Of a DNA stretch of 64,000 nt, positions 36,499 through 49,282 are shown one piece after another. The number at the start of each line of letters is the position of its first letter. Position 1 is the stretch's first letter. A program made the position numbers and the translations under genes. A model generated the notes under the pieces. That model made no database searches. It was not told where the DNA came from and worked only from the letters and a program-made list of their open reading frames with translations. The stretch spans positions 677,828 to 741,827 of the forward strand of contig NC_135220.1 of the NCBI RefSeq assembly GCF_052324685.1, read 5' to 3'. Origin of the DNA: Brachyhypopomus gauderio. Its lineage: Eukaryota; Chordata; Actinopteri; Gymnotiformes; Hypopomidae.

Positions 36499-39400
36499 AT
36501 GTCACAGAAAGACACATTTCTACATCTCTTCGCTGGGGGGTAAGTGTGCGGTTTCCCCCACTTTTGTGGCGATATTTCAGTCGTTGCCGATTTGCCTTAT
36601 CGGCTACGCAAGCTAGCAAGACTTCGCTAACTAACGTATTTCATAAAGGTCTTGTAGTTGGCCAGACAGGACGTTCGTCTAATGATGATTTAGTAAACTA
36701 AAAGCGAACCTAATTTAAAGCGACCCAAATCAGACGCTATCAGAGACGGTGTCTGTTAGCAACCTGCCGTAGCGTATTACTTGCCGGTAGCTAACTAGTA
36801 ACGCATCTCGCTCGTGTTACGTTACGGTAAGACGGAGACGTCAAAAAACGACCACGTTGACCACGTCATAAAGGCATTCGCTAGTTGCCATGGTTAACTA
36901 GTTGCCATGGTTAACTAGTTGCCATGGTTAGCACGACCTTGCTAGTTAAGCTAAGCCTTCCAGTCTTGTGACCCGCTCATCACGCCGAATCAGGAGCTCA
37001 AATGTTGAACTGTAGACCGGAAACGACATTTAAACTCGCAAATGTCCGAATAACTTGGCCATATGGGGGAATTTTGGCGTATTTGGCTTAAAAATAACGA
37101 GCAGACCGCTGTGTGTGTTCACGTCTGCGTGACCGTTTCACAGCTAGCTAGCTGGCTGACCGACGCCTCCCGGTACCGTGAGGATGGGCTCGCTGGGACC
37201 TAGCTGGCCGTAGTTATCACTGATCCCCGGTCAGGTCCACCAGGACCAACGTAATAACGACCACCGGAGCGTCAACGTTTCGTGTGGTGATGAACACGGC
37301 GGTCATGGCGACTGGTGGCACGCCATGTGAGCTCAGTCAAGGTCATCCCTGGACCTGTAGTCCCTAAACATGTCGAAACGTGACGGGCCTCATGAGCAGC
37401 ACCCTGTGAACCACGTTCATCACTGACACTTTTATATGACCACTGAATGTGCACTTTCTGTGAGGTTGGATATTTTAAGAAATGACGTCTAATAATAAAC
37501 GTATAATCCTATTCCTGTATGAAAGCCTATTCCTTTTTGCACTGATGCTCAACCTTCCGGGAACTGATTTTCTCTTTATTTATATATATATATATATAAT
37601 ATAAATTTAATATTAAAATTAAATATAAAATTACATCAAACCGATTGTTGCAGTGCATAAGATGCATTTAAACTTGTACTTGTGCGTTTTTGCACATGAC
37701 CGTTGGTACAGGCCCATCTCAAATCAAAGGTGGTGATATTCTGATGAGACGTGGGATTCATGGAGACTTCATAACCTCACTTCTCTTGCTAAACGTGTTT
37801 GCTGTGTGGACTCTGGCCAGACATACGCTTTGGGTCTCAATGATTAATCTGAATACTTCTACCAAAATGGTGTTGGTTATTGCTTAAGTCACTATCAAGT
37901 CTATCCCAAAAAACAACTTTATTCATTCTTTGTTAGCTTGTCATCCGACGTTGACCACTGGGGATGTGTCCCCTTTGACTGTCACATCAAGGTTTCATCT
38001 TTTAGCGATCTCAGGAGTTTTAACCTGTCATCTTTCTCTTCGTCATTAGAGGCCTGGACCCAAATTCTCAGACAGCTCCTGTTGTAAAAGCCGTCATAGA
38101 AATACATTTGATGAAGCCTTAAATTGCATATTTAAAGTGATGCTAGATGTACCGAAGAATGCCGTCTTAAATTGTCGGTAACACGTTGCCTCAGGTATAT
38201 TGCCTAGTGAAAGCCTAGCTCATTATTTTATTGTATGATATTATCTTATTGTTGGTATTATCTTATTTGGCAGTATTACCTTTTTGGTGGTAATCAAGCT
38301 AGTTTATTTTTTATCTATTAGTTATCTGTGCCCTGATGTAAGCATTTTCTGTTGATTTACCCTGATTTAATACTATCACACAGTTGAAAGTCTAGGAGTA
38401 AAGATTAGGCTGCTAATAGAAAATCTGTAGTATTCTTAATTATTAATTAAAAAATGTCAAGACTATGATTGTTTAAATACATTTTAAGGCTTGTGATAAT
38501 TCAGATGTTTCAGTTTGAGTGCAAGTAAAAATCTGTTTTTCATCATATTTTACCTTCTCTCGGATAGTTTCTGATCTTTCATGCATGGCACAGAAACGGC
38601 TCTTGGCACAGTTTCAAACTGGCAGTTATGTAATGGCGTAACATGTCACTGTGTCTGAAGGCTGAGGCTACCACAAACAAAGTGTTTGTTTGTTTTCAAC
38701 ATGCTGCTTTGTGTCTATGTAAATTTGTGCCACCTTGTAAAGCTTGCGGCTAAATATAGGCTAAAAGACACTCACTCATTTCTCCTATGATTTGTGGCAC
38801 CATGTTATGAAGTATGCTTTATTTTCAAACGAGTTTAACCTTTAAGATGTCTATCCAAAAGAATGCAAATAATTCTTTTGAAATCTCAGTCAGATCTTGC
38901 AATAGTATACTTTGTAATTGCTGTTAAAGCTTATATTTACTTGCTCATTTAACACTTGAGTGGTTTATCCAATACATAGTTAATATATTTTATAACAGTT
39001 TCAAATATCACATGTAGGTGATTTCACCTGTCTTGTTTGTGTTTGCTTTGGTTTTGTTAATATTGTACTACCTTGAATATTGTAGGTCCTTTCATGAGGT
39101 TAAGCTCTGATGTAGGCAATCGATACTACCCATGTCATTTTTTTGTCCTTTTGCAACAGTTCAGTTTGTTTTTCCTAACCTGCATGACTCTCAGAACAGT
39201 AGAGAGGCTGGTAGAATTTGCACTGACGCACAACAAAATGTATACAACATCTGCACTTTGTTCTAAAATGTCTCTACTTTTTTAAAAAACACTTCTATGC
39301 CCCAACAGTTTTTGCAGTCTTGTCACATATATTTTTTTATTATTTTGCTTTTGTCTAAAAGTAAAAGTCCTTATATAATGATTTGATATGACTTCAAGAA

Positions 39401-42400
39401 ATCAAATAACAATCATTTTGGTAATGGGAGTTGCCAAAATAATTAATGTGGTGTTTTTTGTTTTGTTCAATTGTCCTAGATGTGGCGGTACTGTGGGTGC
39501 CATTATGACGTGTCCCCTGGAGGTGTTGAAGACCAGGTTACAGTCATCGGGCCTCACCCTCAGACCAGTCTTCCATGTTCAGCTAGGCACAGTCAGTGGA
39601 GCTGGTGTTATTCGACCAGGACCAGTCACACCTAGCCTCCTGCAGGTCCTGCGGTAAGATGGAGCTTTCTAACGTAACAGACATTAGCTACTGTTTTGTG
39701 TGTGTGCGCATGTGTGTGCGTGCGTGTGTGGTAGGTAGATAGATACTTTATTGATCCCAAAGGAAATCTAGCAGCCAGTAGCAGTTACACAATAACAAAT
39801 CACAGTAATGGACACACACAAACAATTTAACAATAACTTGTATGACATTCACAAGCAATACAAAGACTAGACAATACAAGTGTGCAGGTATCCTGACTAG
39901 AGTGTGTGTCAGTCACTCCACTGGGCAGTGGATATGGTGCTCACCGTTCTTAGAGAGACGCATCTGACACCGTTGGTTTATGACACAATCCTGTTATATA
40001 ACTGAGTAAAAGATCACAGCTTAAGAGCACTCATTAAGAACAAGGCAGTAAACATGAACCAATAAGATGCAGCTGGTCTAGGGTGGTAAGTTTATATATA
40101 TTTTTTGCGGGGCGGCGGGGTAATATTTATTACCCAACTTAACAAAGATAAAGTACTTATAAATGACGATACATAATTGTATGAACTGTAGTACGACTAT
40201 TTGAAGGCTGGTGAGGGCCATCCGGGGGACGAGACTGTCTGTCTGTGTCCACGCGGGTGGGGGGGGTGGTCACAGGACAGGAGCAGGCACAGACTGTTGC
40301 TCCGAAGAAACCCCATGGTCACATGGTTGCTCCTTGGTGGCTCAGATTACTGTGCGCCAGCACACTGCACGCACGTCCTCATACCTCTGGTGGAGGTTTA
40401 ATTCTCCACGCATTTCTTCCTTATCTGGCTTTGTATAAGGGTAGATGTATGTGCTGAACCACGTATGTCTTTTGTTATGGTCTGGTTATTCTAGGAAACA
40501 CGAAGTGTTTAATAGTAACTAGTCTTCCTTGGCACTTCCTGTTGTTAAAACTATTTAACAGGGGTTTATTTTTTACCTGGCAGACCTCGTACACTTTGAA
40601 AGGACTTTGTCACTGTTTGTCACTTCAACATATCCAAGACATTGTCTGTGTCTATCTTTGTTTCTGATGTACCTTAGGCACCATATTTGTTCAGTCAGAT
40701 AAAATTCCATGCCTCTGTTTTGAATAGAGATATGAGCCTTTGCCATCAGCTCATCTACATAAATAAATAATGAAAGGCTACTGTGGACACAAACACAAAA
40801 AATTGCAGCAAAAATAAGCAGGGATATTAATTTTTTCCTTTACTTTTAATGTAAATGTAAGGGTTGTTTTTGTGCTGTTAATCCAACCAGCACTTTTACT
40901 TTAAAAAATTTCCAGGAAGCACCATTTAAACCACCTGTGGTCCTGCCCTAAGCAAAGAGAATGCATACCAGGGCATTTACTCAGGTTAACATTAGCATTT
41001 TAATAGCAACCTGGTTTTACGTACGTATGTGCGCATGTGTGTGTGTGTGAATATGCAGATATACACCCTCTGATGAGTACAAATGTGTCCAACATTTTGC
41101 ATAATGCAGGCATGAATAAAACAAAATGAATAAAGACAATCAGTAAAATAATAAGATTATGTAAACAGTTCAGTATATTGGTTCACGAGGCATTATTTGG
41201 TTATTTATTGGGTCACAAAATGAGACATTGATAAGACATTGATAAGACCATTATCATACATATACATTACAACTCTTACAACAAATCAAGGGGTTCTGTG
41301 TTTTATTACACTTTTGGTCATAAAGCTACTGTAATATTATAATGATTTAACGGTTATCCAAAAACACTATTTAAATCTCACATCCAGAAAGTCAGATGAG
41401 GGCATGTAATAAAGATGACCTGAGTGAGGGTCAGTGGTGAGGTAGCTCTGAGCAGATTGAAGGTGACTGAGTTTGTGGACTCGGGGAGTGTGTTTTAAGG
41501 ACAAGCCTCTACTCTCCTGACATTAGGGTCAATTAGGAAATGAGTTTGGTTACTGTGTTGACGAGTAAATGGTGACTAATGTATAACTTCAAAAACGTTG
41601 TTGTGTAAACTTATGTGGCTGAACCTTGTCTATGTTTTGGGTTTTTTCCATGACCAGGTCTATTCTGGAAAAAGAAGGCCCGAGCTCACTTTTCCGCGGA
41701 CTGGGTCCAAATCTTGTCGGCGTTGCCCCTTCAAGGTATTAACCTGATATGTTTTTAACAGAGCCTGCATGACCCTAAAGGTCAATCATATGGTAGCGAA
41801 GCAACCTTTAATCACAGCAGTGTTACATGCCCTTTTCCCATTTTAATATATTCAGGAAAACTTTTAGAAAACCCAAACACGTTTTTAGAGTGAATGCATG
41901 AAAGCGAATGAATTTGCATAAATATAATTGGACTTGTTTGAAGACTAGGCTTAGGATGTTTGCTTAACAGCACTGCAATGAATAGTGATAGAGTTGCTTA
42001 CAACCTGGGCAGTGGTGAAATGTTTGGCCCAGTCAGTGATCAGACGAGCACATTTATTGGAAACCTTGTACATGTTTAAATTATTACTTTTTAGCATTAC
42101 AATAAAATAGAGGACATGGCCTTACTAGTTTGAGAGGCCATTTTTCTTTTCCTTAGCCTTTTCCTTGACACTATTCTTTTCAGCAGTACATTTCAACACA
42201 GCAGTGCTGCCTGTCTAAAATCTGCAGGGTGTTTTTGGTTTTTTTGGGGTGGTCAGTCGTGTCACTACACTGCCATGGCCTAATAATTCAGAATAGGCAG
42301 CTTTTGCTGCTTGGTATAATGATGTGACTCTGCCTATTAAAGAAGAAACTCAGGCAGACAGACCCGGGAAGAACGGACTGTTCTGGACACAGTCAGGCGC

Positions 42401-44258
42401 TACCAGTGCAGCCTGTTCTCTGCCTCTGGCAGCCAAACAAGTCCTGCCCTACCCAGCAGGGTGCAGGGAGCACAGGCTTAGAAACGCAGTATTTGTGCTC
42501 CCCTTTCTTGATCCAGAATGTTCTTTTGTTGTTTCAGGGCAATATATTTCGCAGCTTACTCGAAGTCGAAAGAGACTTTCAATGGCATCTTTGTGCCCAA
42601 CAGTGGAGTGGTACACATGTCTGCAGCAGGTTTTGCAGGTGAGAATTCAGAGATGCTGATAGTGTGTTCTGTTTTTATCAAACCATTCGTTCAAGTTTAA
42701 TGTCCGTTTTGAAAATGTTAAATTGCTCTTTTGTTTGGGTACCTCTCTTTCAGCTTTTGTCACAAACTCTTTGATGAACCCCATCTGGATGGTCAAAACC
42801 AGAATGCAGCTAGAAAAGAAGTATGTTGACACTTGTAACTTAATATCTGATGTCTGGCACCGTCTCTCTGGCGACTGCAGATTTATAGGACATATGCAAC
42901 AAACTGTATCAAACATGCCAGTTGCAAAGGTGTCCTCTAACAAAATAAATTGTGACAATGTATTTGTATATGGGGAGTATTAAGAGAAGGTATAAAACCC
43001 ATTAACAGGATCTTGCTGTTACCCAGTTGTCAGGCAGCCAGCTGTTAGTTGTCACTGTAAGTAACATGTGATTGGGACGTCTAGTATAAATACTTGACAT
43101 GGCAGCAATGCATTAGAGTGCACCCGGTCTATATTTAACCTAGCGAAGGTCAGTGTACTCGCAATGTCTAATGGATCACGAATGTCAGACGCTATACTCT
43201 CAACGTAGTCCTGAAATAAATACCTCCACCCACCCTGTGCTCCAACCACCTTGCAGAATGGTAGTTTATGTAATAACCCAAAAGGCAGAGAGAGCATTAT
43301 AGCCTTAATAGCTGTTGTGCACTATTGTCTCTCCCTAGGAACCTGTATTAAGGCACAAGATTAATGCAAATTTGGAACAAGAATCTGCACCTTGCATAAA
43401 GTGCTAGAGCCATTTTATGAAAACGGTTATTGTGTCGAGTAATCTGTAATTACCTGACTGATTTTGTTTGTTTCTGGCACAGGGCGCGAGGTGAGAAGAA
43501 GATGAACGCCTTGCAGTGTGCACGCTACGTCTACAGGACGGAGGGAGTGCGTGGATTCTACCGGGGCCTCACCGCATCCTACGCTGGCATCTCCGAGACC
43601 ATGATCTGCTTCCTCATCTACGAGACCCTGAAGAAGCACCTAGCGACGCGTCATCTCACGACCCCCACCCACCATGGAGAGAAGAGCGCCTCCGACTTCC
43701 TGAGCCTCATGGTAGCGGCAGCCTTCGCCAAGGGCTGTGCTTCCTGCATAGCTTACCCGCACGGTATGGGCACTGTTTCATTACAGCAACACCACAAATG
43801 TGCACAAATGCGGGCGAAAGCTGCAGTCGAAGCACGCGCACGTGTCGTCGTATTTCGGCACGGCGGGTGCGGTTTCCCCATTTGCGTTAATGTGCAAGTG
43901 GCCCTGGCCACTCTAACTTATGTAACAGTTATGTAACCACACTGAATGAACTGGGCACGTTTCACTCAACCGTGATGTGGGCTTCGTCTGGAATATCTCC
44001 AGTGTTCCCTTTCCCCTTTTAACCAACACGTGGTGTGCTCCGTGTCTCCCTCTAGAGGTCATTCGGACGAGGCTCAGAGAAGAGGGCAGCAAGTACAAGT
44101 ACTTCGTCCAGACGGCCCGCCTGGTAGCAGTGGAGGAGGGATACGCAGCTTTTTATAGAGGACTCATTCCGCAGCTCATCAGGCAGATTCCCAACACGGC
44201 CATAGTGCTTTCCACATACGAGCTCATAGTGTATCTGTTGAGTCAGCCCTCCAAATAA
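36499..44258 (+). CDS. slc25a33: Mitochondrial pyrimidine nucleotide carrier (solute carrier 25 member 33)
   Basis: Inner mitochondrial membrane carrier; the mammalian protein exchanges pyrimidine nucleotides such as UTP for matrix nucleotides. Exons: 36499-36539, 39480-39653, 41658-41735, 42538-42638, 42754-42820, 43483-43763, 44056-44258; 314 residues, with all phases in agreement. The three carrier repeats are marked by PLEVLKTR (residues 26-33), PIWMVKTR (141-148) and PHEVIRTR (246-253). The Trp in place of the acidic residue in repeat 2 is characteristic of the SLC25A33/36 branch. The start [16 protein letters not shown] and the end [10 protein letters not shown] match SLC25A33. SLC25A36 is the close alternative; tmem201 next door, as in human 1p36, decides for 33. 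A polyadenylation signal is at 45001-45006. The 2.9-kb first intron begins in CpG-rich DNA. Confidence 0.95.
36884..36935. promoter_or_regulatory. Three tandem 17-bp units with RFX X-box-like motif
   Basis: The unit ctagttgccatggttaa is repeated about three times in slc25a33 intron 1, near 350 bp after the start codon. Each unit contains GTTGCC-ATG-GTTAAC, close to the X-box GTNRCC-N-RGYAAC bound by RFX factors, with one mismatch in the right half. Function is inferred only. Confidence 0.4.
37577..37620. repeat. AT-rich microsatellite
   Basis: Short (TA)n run and flanking taaatt-type repeats in slc25a33 intron 1. Confidence 0.7.
39733..39975 (-). repeat. LINE 3' tail fragment (CR1/Rex1-like)
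   Basis: agatactttattgatcccaa at 39738 onward is the complement of the 3' tail seen at 15990-16035. The body continues for about 230 bp and is non-coding. It lies in slc25a33 intron 2. Confidence 0.6.
39976..41657. other. slc25a33 intron 2, remainder
   Basis: Contains a G-rich stretch (40108-40270) and short GT runs. No exon, RNA or mobile element was identified. Confidence 0.4.
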
Positions 44259-45000
44259 AGCCCGGCATAATGTACACAGAGAGACTCTTGGAACTGCTGT
44301 TTATGTCTGAGGAGGAAGAGGAAAACAAACCCAACACGAATCCTATTGTGACAGGCTGTTTTTGCTGCAGGAATGACAATGAGACAGGTTTGCAATAATA
44401 TCCAAAGACTTTAAAAAGGCCTTTTTTTTTTTATGGTGTTGCACAAGTATGCTATCAGATGGAATGATTTTGTTTATACTGCATCCTAATTGACACTTTT
44501 TTTTTTTTTTTTTTTTTTTTAATATCAGACATGTGAAGGTGTAATCATAAATCTATATGGGTAGACTCATGAGTGTTGTTAATATTTCACCATTGTACAG
44601 AAAGGTCATCTGCAAATACATTGTGCTATTAAGTTAACTAAATTATTAATTTCAGTTGTAGGTTTTTTTGTTGTTAAGTTTTTTCCAGTCATAGTTGTTA
44701 GCAAGGTTACAATATGATACCTATCCAAAGACCATGGAGCAAAAGTTTCCAGTGCATACTGTTTCACTGACTGGGTAAGATACTGAAACTGACTCAAGGC
44801 AAAGGATAGTTTTTTGGCACCTAATGTGTACTACACTACATTACATTGCAGTAGTTCTGAAGGTTCTGCAACATGTAGTAGTCTGCAACTGGAGTCTGAC
44901 CAACTATATGCTTAGTTAGTACTCTTATCTGTTAACTGGATGTTTTGTTAAAGTATGTCATCTTTTACATAAAGTTAAATGCATATCTGGCCATTGGTTC

Positions 45001-45006
45001 AATAAA
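45001..45006 (+). terminator. Polyadenylation signal of slc25a33
   Basis: aataaa about 745 bp after the stop codon, in AT-rich 3' UTR. Poly-T tracts precede it. Confidence 0.55.
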
Positions 45007-46490
45007 GTGCATAGTGAAAATGTGCTTGGTTTTACATTTGTATCTGCATTTACCTTTTTAATGATATTTTCAAAGTTTGTATACAAAGATGACGTCACGA
45101 AGATGCGCGCGCATGTTGTCAACGGAAGTGTAGCATTTTATCATTGACTAAAATGTGTAGTAGTGTTCAAAATAGAGATGTCTGGTTGTTGTGTATACGG
45201 CTGTTCGAACCGTTATTCGTCGGGTAAAGGTTTAAAGTTTTATCGAATACCATCTGGATCGCGTCCATTTCACAGCAATAGGAGACGGCTATGGCTGCAG
45301 GCTATTAACAGGGTGGACTGGACAGAGAACATCATAAAGAATGCCCGCGTCTGTAGCGCCCATTTCATATCAGGTAAGGTGGATTTTCGTACATTTAAGT
45401 CAGGACGTCTAGTTATAGCTGTCAATTACTCGGCCAGGGCTTAAAATAAATAAGTGCTATTGCTAACTAGTTAGTGCAAGCACTTTCACGAGCTTCCCCA
45501 AAATCAAATAGCATACAATAAACATACTTTTTTGTTGCATTAACCAACTTCTTTTAAAACTATTACATTTAATGTTAAAAAGATGTGCACAAATACATAA
45601 TTGTGCTCTTTGGGTTGTTTTCTTATTTTGTTACAATTATTAATTAATTTAAATTAATATGTATTCTGCTTCACAGGAGAGGCATCGATGGACTCTGAAA
45701 GTTCTGATTTTGTCCCGTTTTGTGTACACAAAACAAAGTAAACATCCAGAGGGAAAAAAAAATCATTTCTTTTTATTGTAATTTATTAATTATGCTTAAT
45801 GTAAATTGTTAAAATGCACATAAGCTAATGTGGCAAATAACATAGCTGATTGAATTTCCAGATTTTCACCTGTTCAATTGTAAAGCCAGACATAACTCAG
45901 TTTGTTTTTCTCACAGGGCTTACTACTGCTATTTTTGATTGGCTTCTAGGGAAACTAGTGCGTAGTGTAAAAAATGTTACCCATAAGCTCAGTTTAGAGG
46001 ATCACCTATTTATTATTTTGATGAAATTGAGAATGGGTTTTAGTAACCACTACCTAGCCTACAAATTCAATGTTACAGACAGCACAGTATCAGGCATTTG
46101 TCGGAGTTGGTTACCTGTTATGGCACACTGCTTGAGACCTCTCATTAAATGGCCTAGTAAACAAGCAATCCTCAAACACATGCCAAAGATTTTCAAGAGG
46201 AACTTCAAGAGATGTAGATGCATCATAGACTGTACTGAAATTTTCATTAGCCGGCCTAGTAGTTTGACTGCAAGAGCACAGACCTGGTCCACATATAAAC
46301 ACAACAATACAATCAAATACCTAATTGGCATTTCTCCTGGGTCCATAACATTTCTATCACCAGGTTGGGGTGGTCGGGTGTCTGACAAACAAATAACAAA
46401 GGAATCAGGACTCCTCGAAATTTTGGAGCCTAACGATGAGGTTTTAACAAATCGTGGATTTTTAATCAGAGAGTACTTGGCATCTTGCTG

Positions 46491-47175
46491 TGCGTTCACA
46501 CCGAAAGCGATAAAATCGCTCTCCGTCGCCGAGTCGCCAGCATCGCGTCGCGTGGGGGCGTGTCCAACATCACGCCTGCGTGCAGCACGTGACAGATATG
46601 CAAATCACGTTTTTAAAGCAGGACGCAGTATTTATTTTAATCTATTGATTACAGGACACACGATTATAAAGGAGTGCGTGTATAAAACATAGTGTGTGTA
46701 TAAAACACATATAGTATATAAACCTAAAATGTTTATGTATTTTTTTTACTTTTTACCACAGACCCGAAGATCAAACAGGAATTTAAAAAATCATAACCAA
46801 TAATAGGGTATACGCTAATTTATTGCAGATGTTTTTTAACAAATGAACAGTATTCCCTCCAAAAATAAACATCGTAAAGTGCGGGACATCCAGAGACATC
46901 CACTATTAATCTCTCCTCCATTTTGCAATCGGAACAAATAATCAGTAGGAACCAAAGTCAGAGGTGCGGTTTCGGAGGAGGGTGCAAACATACTTTCTGA
47001 TTGGTAGTCGCCGCCGCGCGTCACTGCTCATTTGCATAAAGTTGAGCCAAGCTCAACTTGTTCGCGTCGCTCGAATCGCTCACTTCGCGTCGCGTCGCTG
47101 GGTGTCGCTCACTCTCATTGAAAATGAATGACTTCCGGTCGCCGTGTCGCTCTCGTCGCTTTCGGTGTGAACGCA
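46491..47175. mobile_element. 685-bp MITE with long inverted ends
   Basis: Ends tgcgttcacaccgaaagcga and its exact complement; the match may extend outward by ctg/cag. The interior is rich in tcgc/gtcgc repeats, also inverted. Because the outer bases are palindromic with the target, the duplication cannot be fixed. No ORF of its own. Confidence 0.8.
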
Positions 47176-47362
47176 CAGTTATGGTCCCACTTTACGAATT
47201 CCTAACTACACAAAGGGTAAAAAACAACTTCCAGCACATGAAGTTGACCCCTCTAGACATCTTTCACATGTTCGCATACATGTTGAGCGTGTAATTGGAA
47301 GCTGGAGAAATGTCAAAATATTACAATCTGTGATTCCAGTGTCACAGGCAGATACATTAGAT

Positions 47363-47649
47363 CAGGGGTGCTCATTACGTCGATCGCGAAGGAAGTGTCG
47401 GTCGATCGCGAAGGAATGTGCGTAGATCGCGTCACATAAAATAGTAGTAGATGAATCGCTTATCTGCACTGACGGTTGTATTTTGATTGACATTCACGGT
47501 AGCCAATCTGCAATCCACTCAACAAATTACGTTCGCCACCCCCCCCCCCCCCCCCGCTCAACAAATTACGTTCGCCGCCACCCCGGTAGATCTTTCTGAC
47601 TTGGTCATCTTATAAGTAGCTCGCAAGCTGAAAACTGTGGGCACCCCTG
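47363..47649. mobile_element. 287-bp hAT-type MITE
   Basis: Ends CAGGGGTGCTC and GGGCACCCCTG. Exact 8-bp duplication cattagat at 47355-47362 and 47650-47657. It contains two copies of gatcgcgaaggaa and a poly-C run (47535-47557). Confidence 0.88.
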
Positions 47650-47699
47650 CATTAGATGATATAGCAACTGTATGTGCAGCCCTCACAAACCTGTGCTAA

Positions 47700-48857
47700 A
47701 CTGTTGTGCCAAACAAAAAGTAAGAATATGCTACACACATTTTAAATAAATGCACTACTCCAATTTTATTTTTCTCTTAATTTTATTTATTGAACTAAAA
47801 ACTGATGAATTGAACCAGTCACAGCTCGGATTTCACGTATGTATTTCATACATTGTATATGCATTGTCTATTGTATATACACATATGAGATTTATAATTT
47901 CATTTGCCACGTTTATTAAACTGAGTACAGTAACAAATAAAATATTTTTCTACAATATATTTCTCTGTACTTTATTTTGCACAATTTTAATCATTCTAGC
48001 ATGTTCATGCCTCGTATTGAAGTCAGAGAATTGGTGACGTACAGCGTGACTAATTACGTCACTACTGTGATTAGTTGACGCCATGATGTATTCATGTAAA
48101 AAATAAAGCGACTTGGGTCACTCTGGATAAAGCCCGTTAATATAACTCATGAAAACATCCTCGCGACGTTTGTCACCTTAATAATACGTAATACCACGTG
48201 TTGTGACGCCAGGTTAACAGTCTTAAACTGTTGCGAACCACAACTCCAACACCTAGTGTCAAAGTCTCCCCCTTCTGGGAAATCAGAGAGTTACAAGCCA
48301 GATCAGATAACCATGTAAAATTCACATACAGTTATTTTAGGCCATTTCCGATTTGGTGAGAGTTGTCGAGAAGCTTGATGGCCTGGGGTGTACACCATTT
48401 TGTAGTGTAGTGGTCCTAGATGTCATGCAGGTGGTGAAGTGTGAAGAAGCTGTGGTGTGCATGAGTTAACAATGAGACTCTCTTCGTTGGTCTCTGGTGT
48501 GGTATGTCGTCCAGTGGTGTTGGGCATCGTCTGAGATCGTGTTGTTATTAAGTACTGAATGTGTTCGTGGCCTTAAGCAGGGCAGTTTCCAAATTACTTC
48601 ATGACGAATCACATCTGTTTTATCTTTTTTTATAAACTTTAAGCAAATACATACAACAAACGGCAACAAATTGCTACGATTATTCGAAAACGTGCTCGAA
48701 TTGTCATATATTCTTTAACTATATAGTTAAATTTAGCAGTGTATGTATATATACATTGATGGGACACTCCAACGCCATTCGACAATATATACTTTCTCTT
48801 TTAACAGAAGTTATTATTTGAAACATATATATTTGTGTGAAACACACACACGCGCAC

Positions 48858-48948
<91 letters not shown>

Positions 48949-49282
48949 CCTTGCATTGACTCCATAGATTTTAGCTACTTACAGTTCCATTTAATTCCAT
49001 AACAATGTAATAGTGTCCATAAAAAAGTAAAAAGTATCCGGTGCTAGTGACAAAGAATGCGGAGGAATCTCTTTAGCAGCCGTTTGACCAGCTAAGCAAA
49101 TACAGCATGTCGTTCATTACAAGGCTTTTTTTTCCTGATATTAACAATGTCTTCGGTGAACTTTTATTTTGACAGCAGCCCCAGTCATACCCCGGTTGAT
49201 TGATGCACGCTTCTGTTACAACGTGCACGAGCCCGACGTCTTTTTTTAGAAAGATATCTCTACAACACTAACTTAAATTGCA
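47700..49282. other. Spacer upstream of tmem201
   Basis: AT-rich. An 88-bp (AT)n tract is at 48859-48946. No gene recognised. The last 200 bp (about 49080-49282) should hold the tmem201 promoter and 5' UTR, but no clear TATA box was seen. Confidence 0.4.
48859..48946. repeat. (AT)n microsatellite
   Basis: About 44 AT units. Confidence 0.95.

Larger units (their letters stand above)
45178..47699 (+). pseudogene. THAP-domain plus DDE transposase-derived gene, interrupted
   Basis: Exon 1 (45178-45373) encodes a THAP zinc finger (MSGCCVYGCSNRY, then ARVCSAHF; C2CH pattern). Exon 2 is 45677-45737. From about 45917 a Harbinger/DDE_Tnp_4-like catalytic region follows: an HTH segment (KLRMGFSNHYLAYKFNVTDSTVSGI), CRCIIDCTEIFISRP with the first acidic residue, and GGRVSDKQI. 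The third block reads DEVLTNRGFLI where family members usually have ADRGF, so an acidic residue is lost. The frame is cut at about 46490 by a 685-bp MITE, resumes at 47176 with frame damage, and is cut again by a 287-bp MITE at 47363. The last codons run to a stop at 47697-47699. A TGACGTCA element lies at 45090-45097. Confidence 0.72.

Noticed and set aside
43427..43890. Shadow ORFs across slc25a33 exon 6
   Set aside because: Out-of-frame readings of a verified exon.
36499..44258. Assignment as slc25a36
   Set aside because: The sequence is close to both, but the N-terminus, C-terminus and the tmem201 neighbour favour slc25a33.
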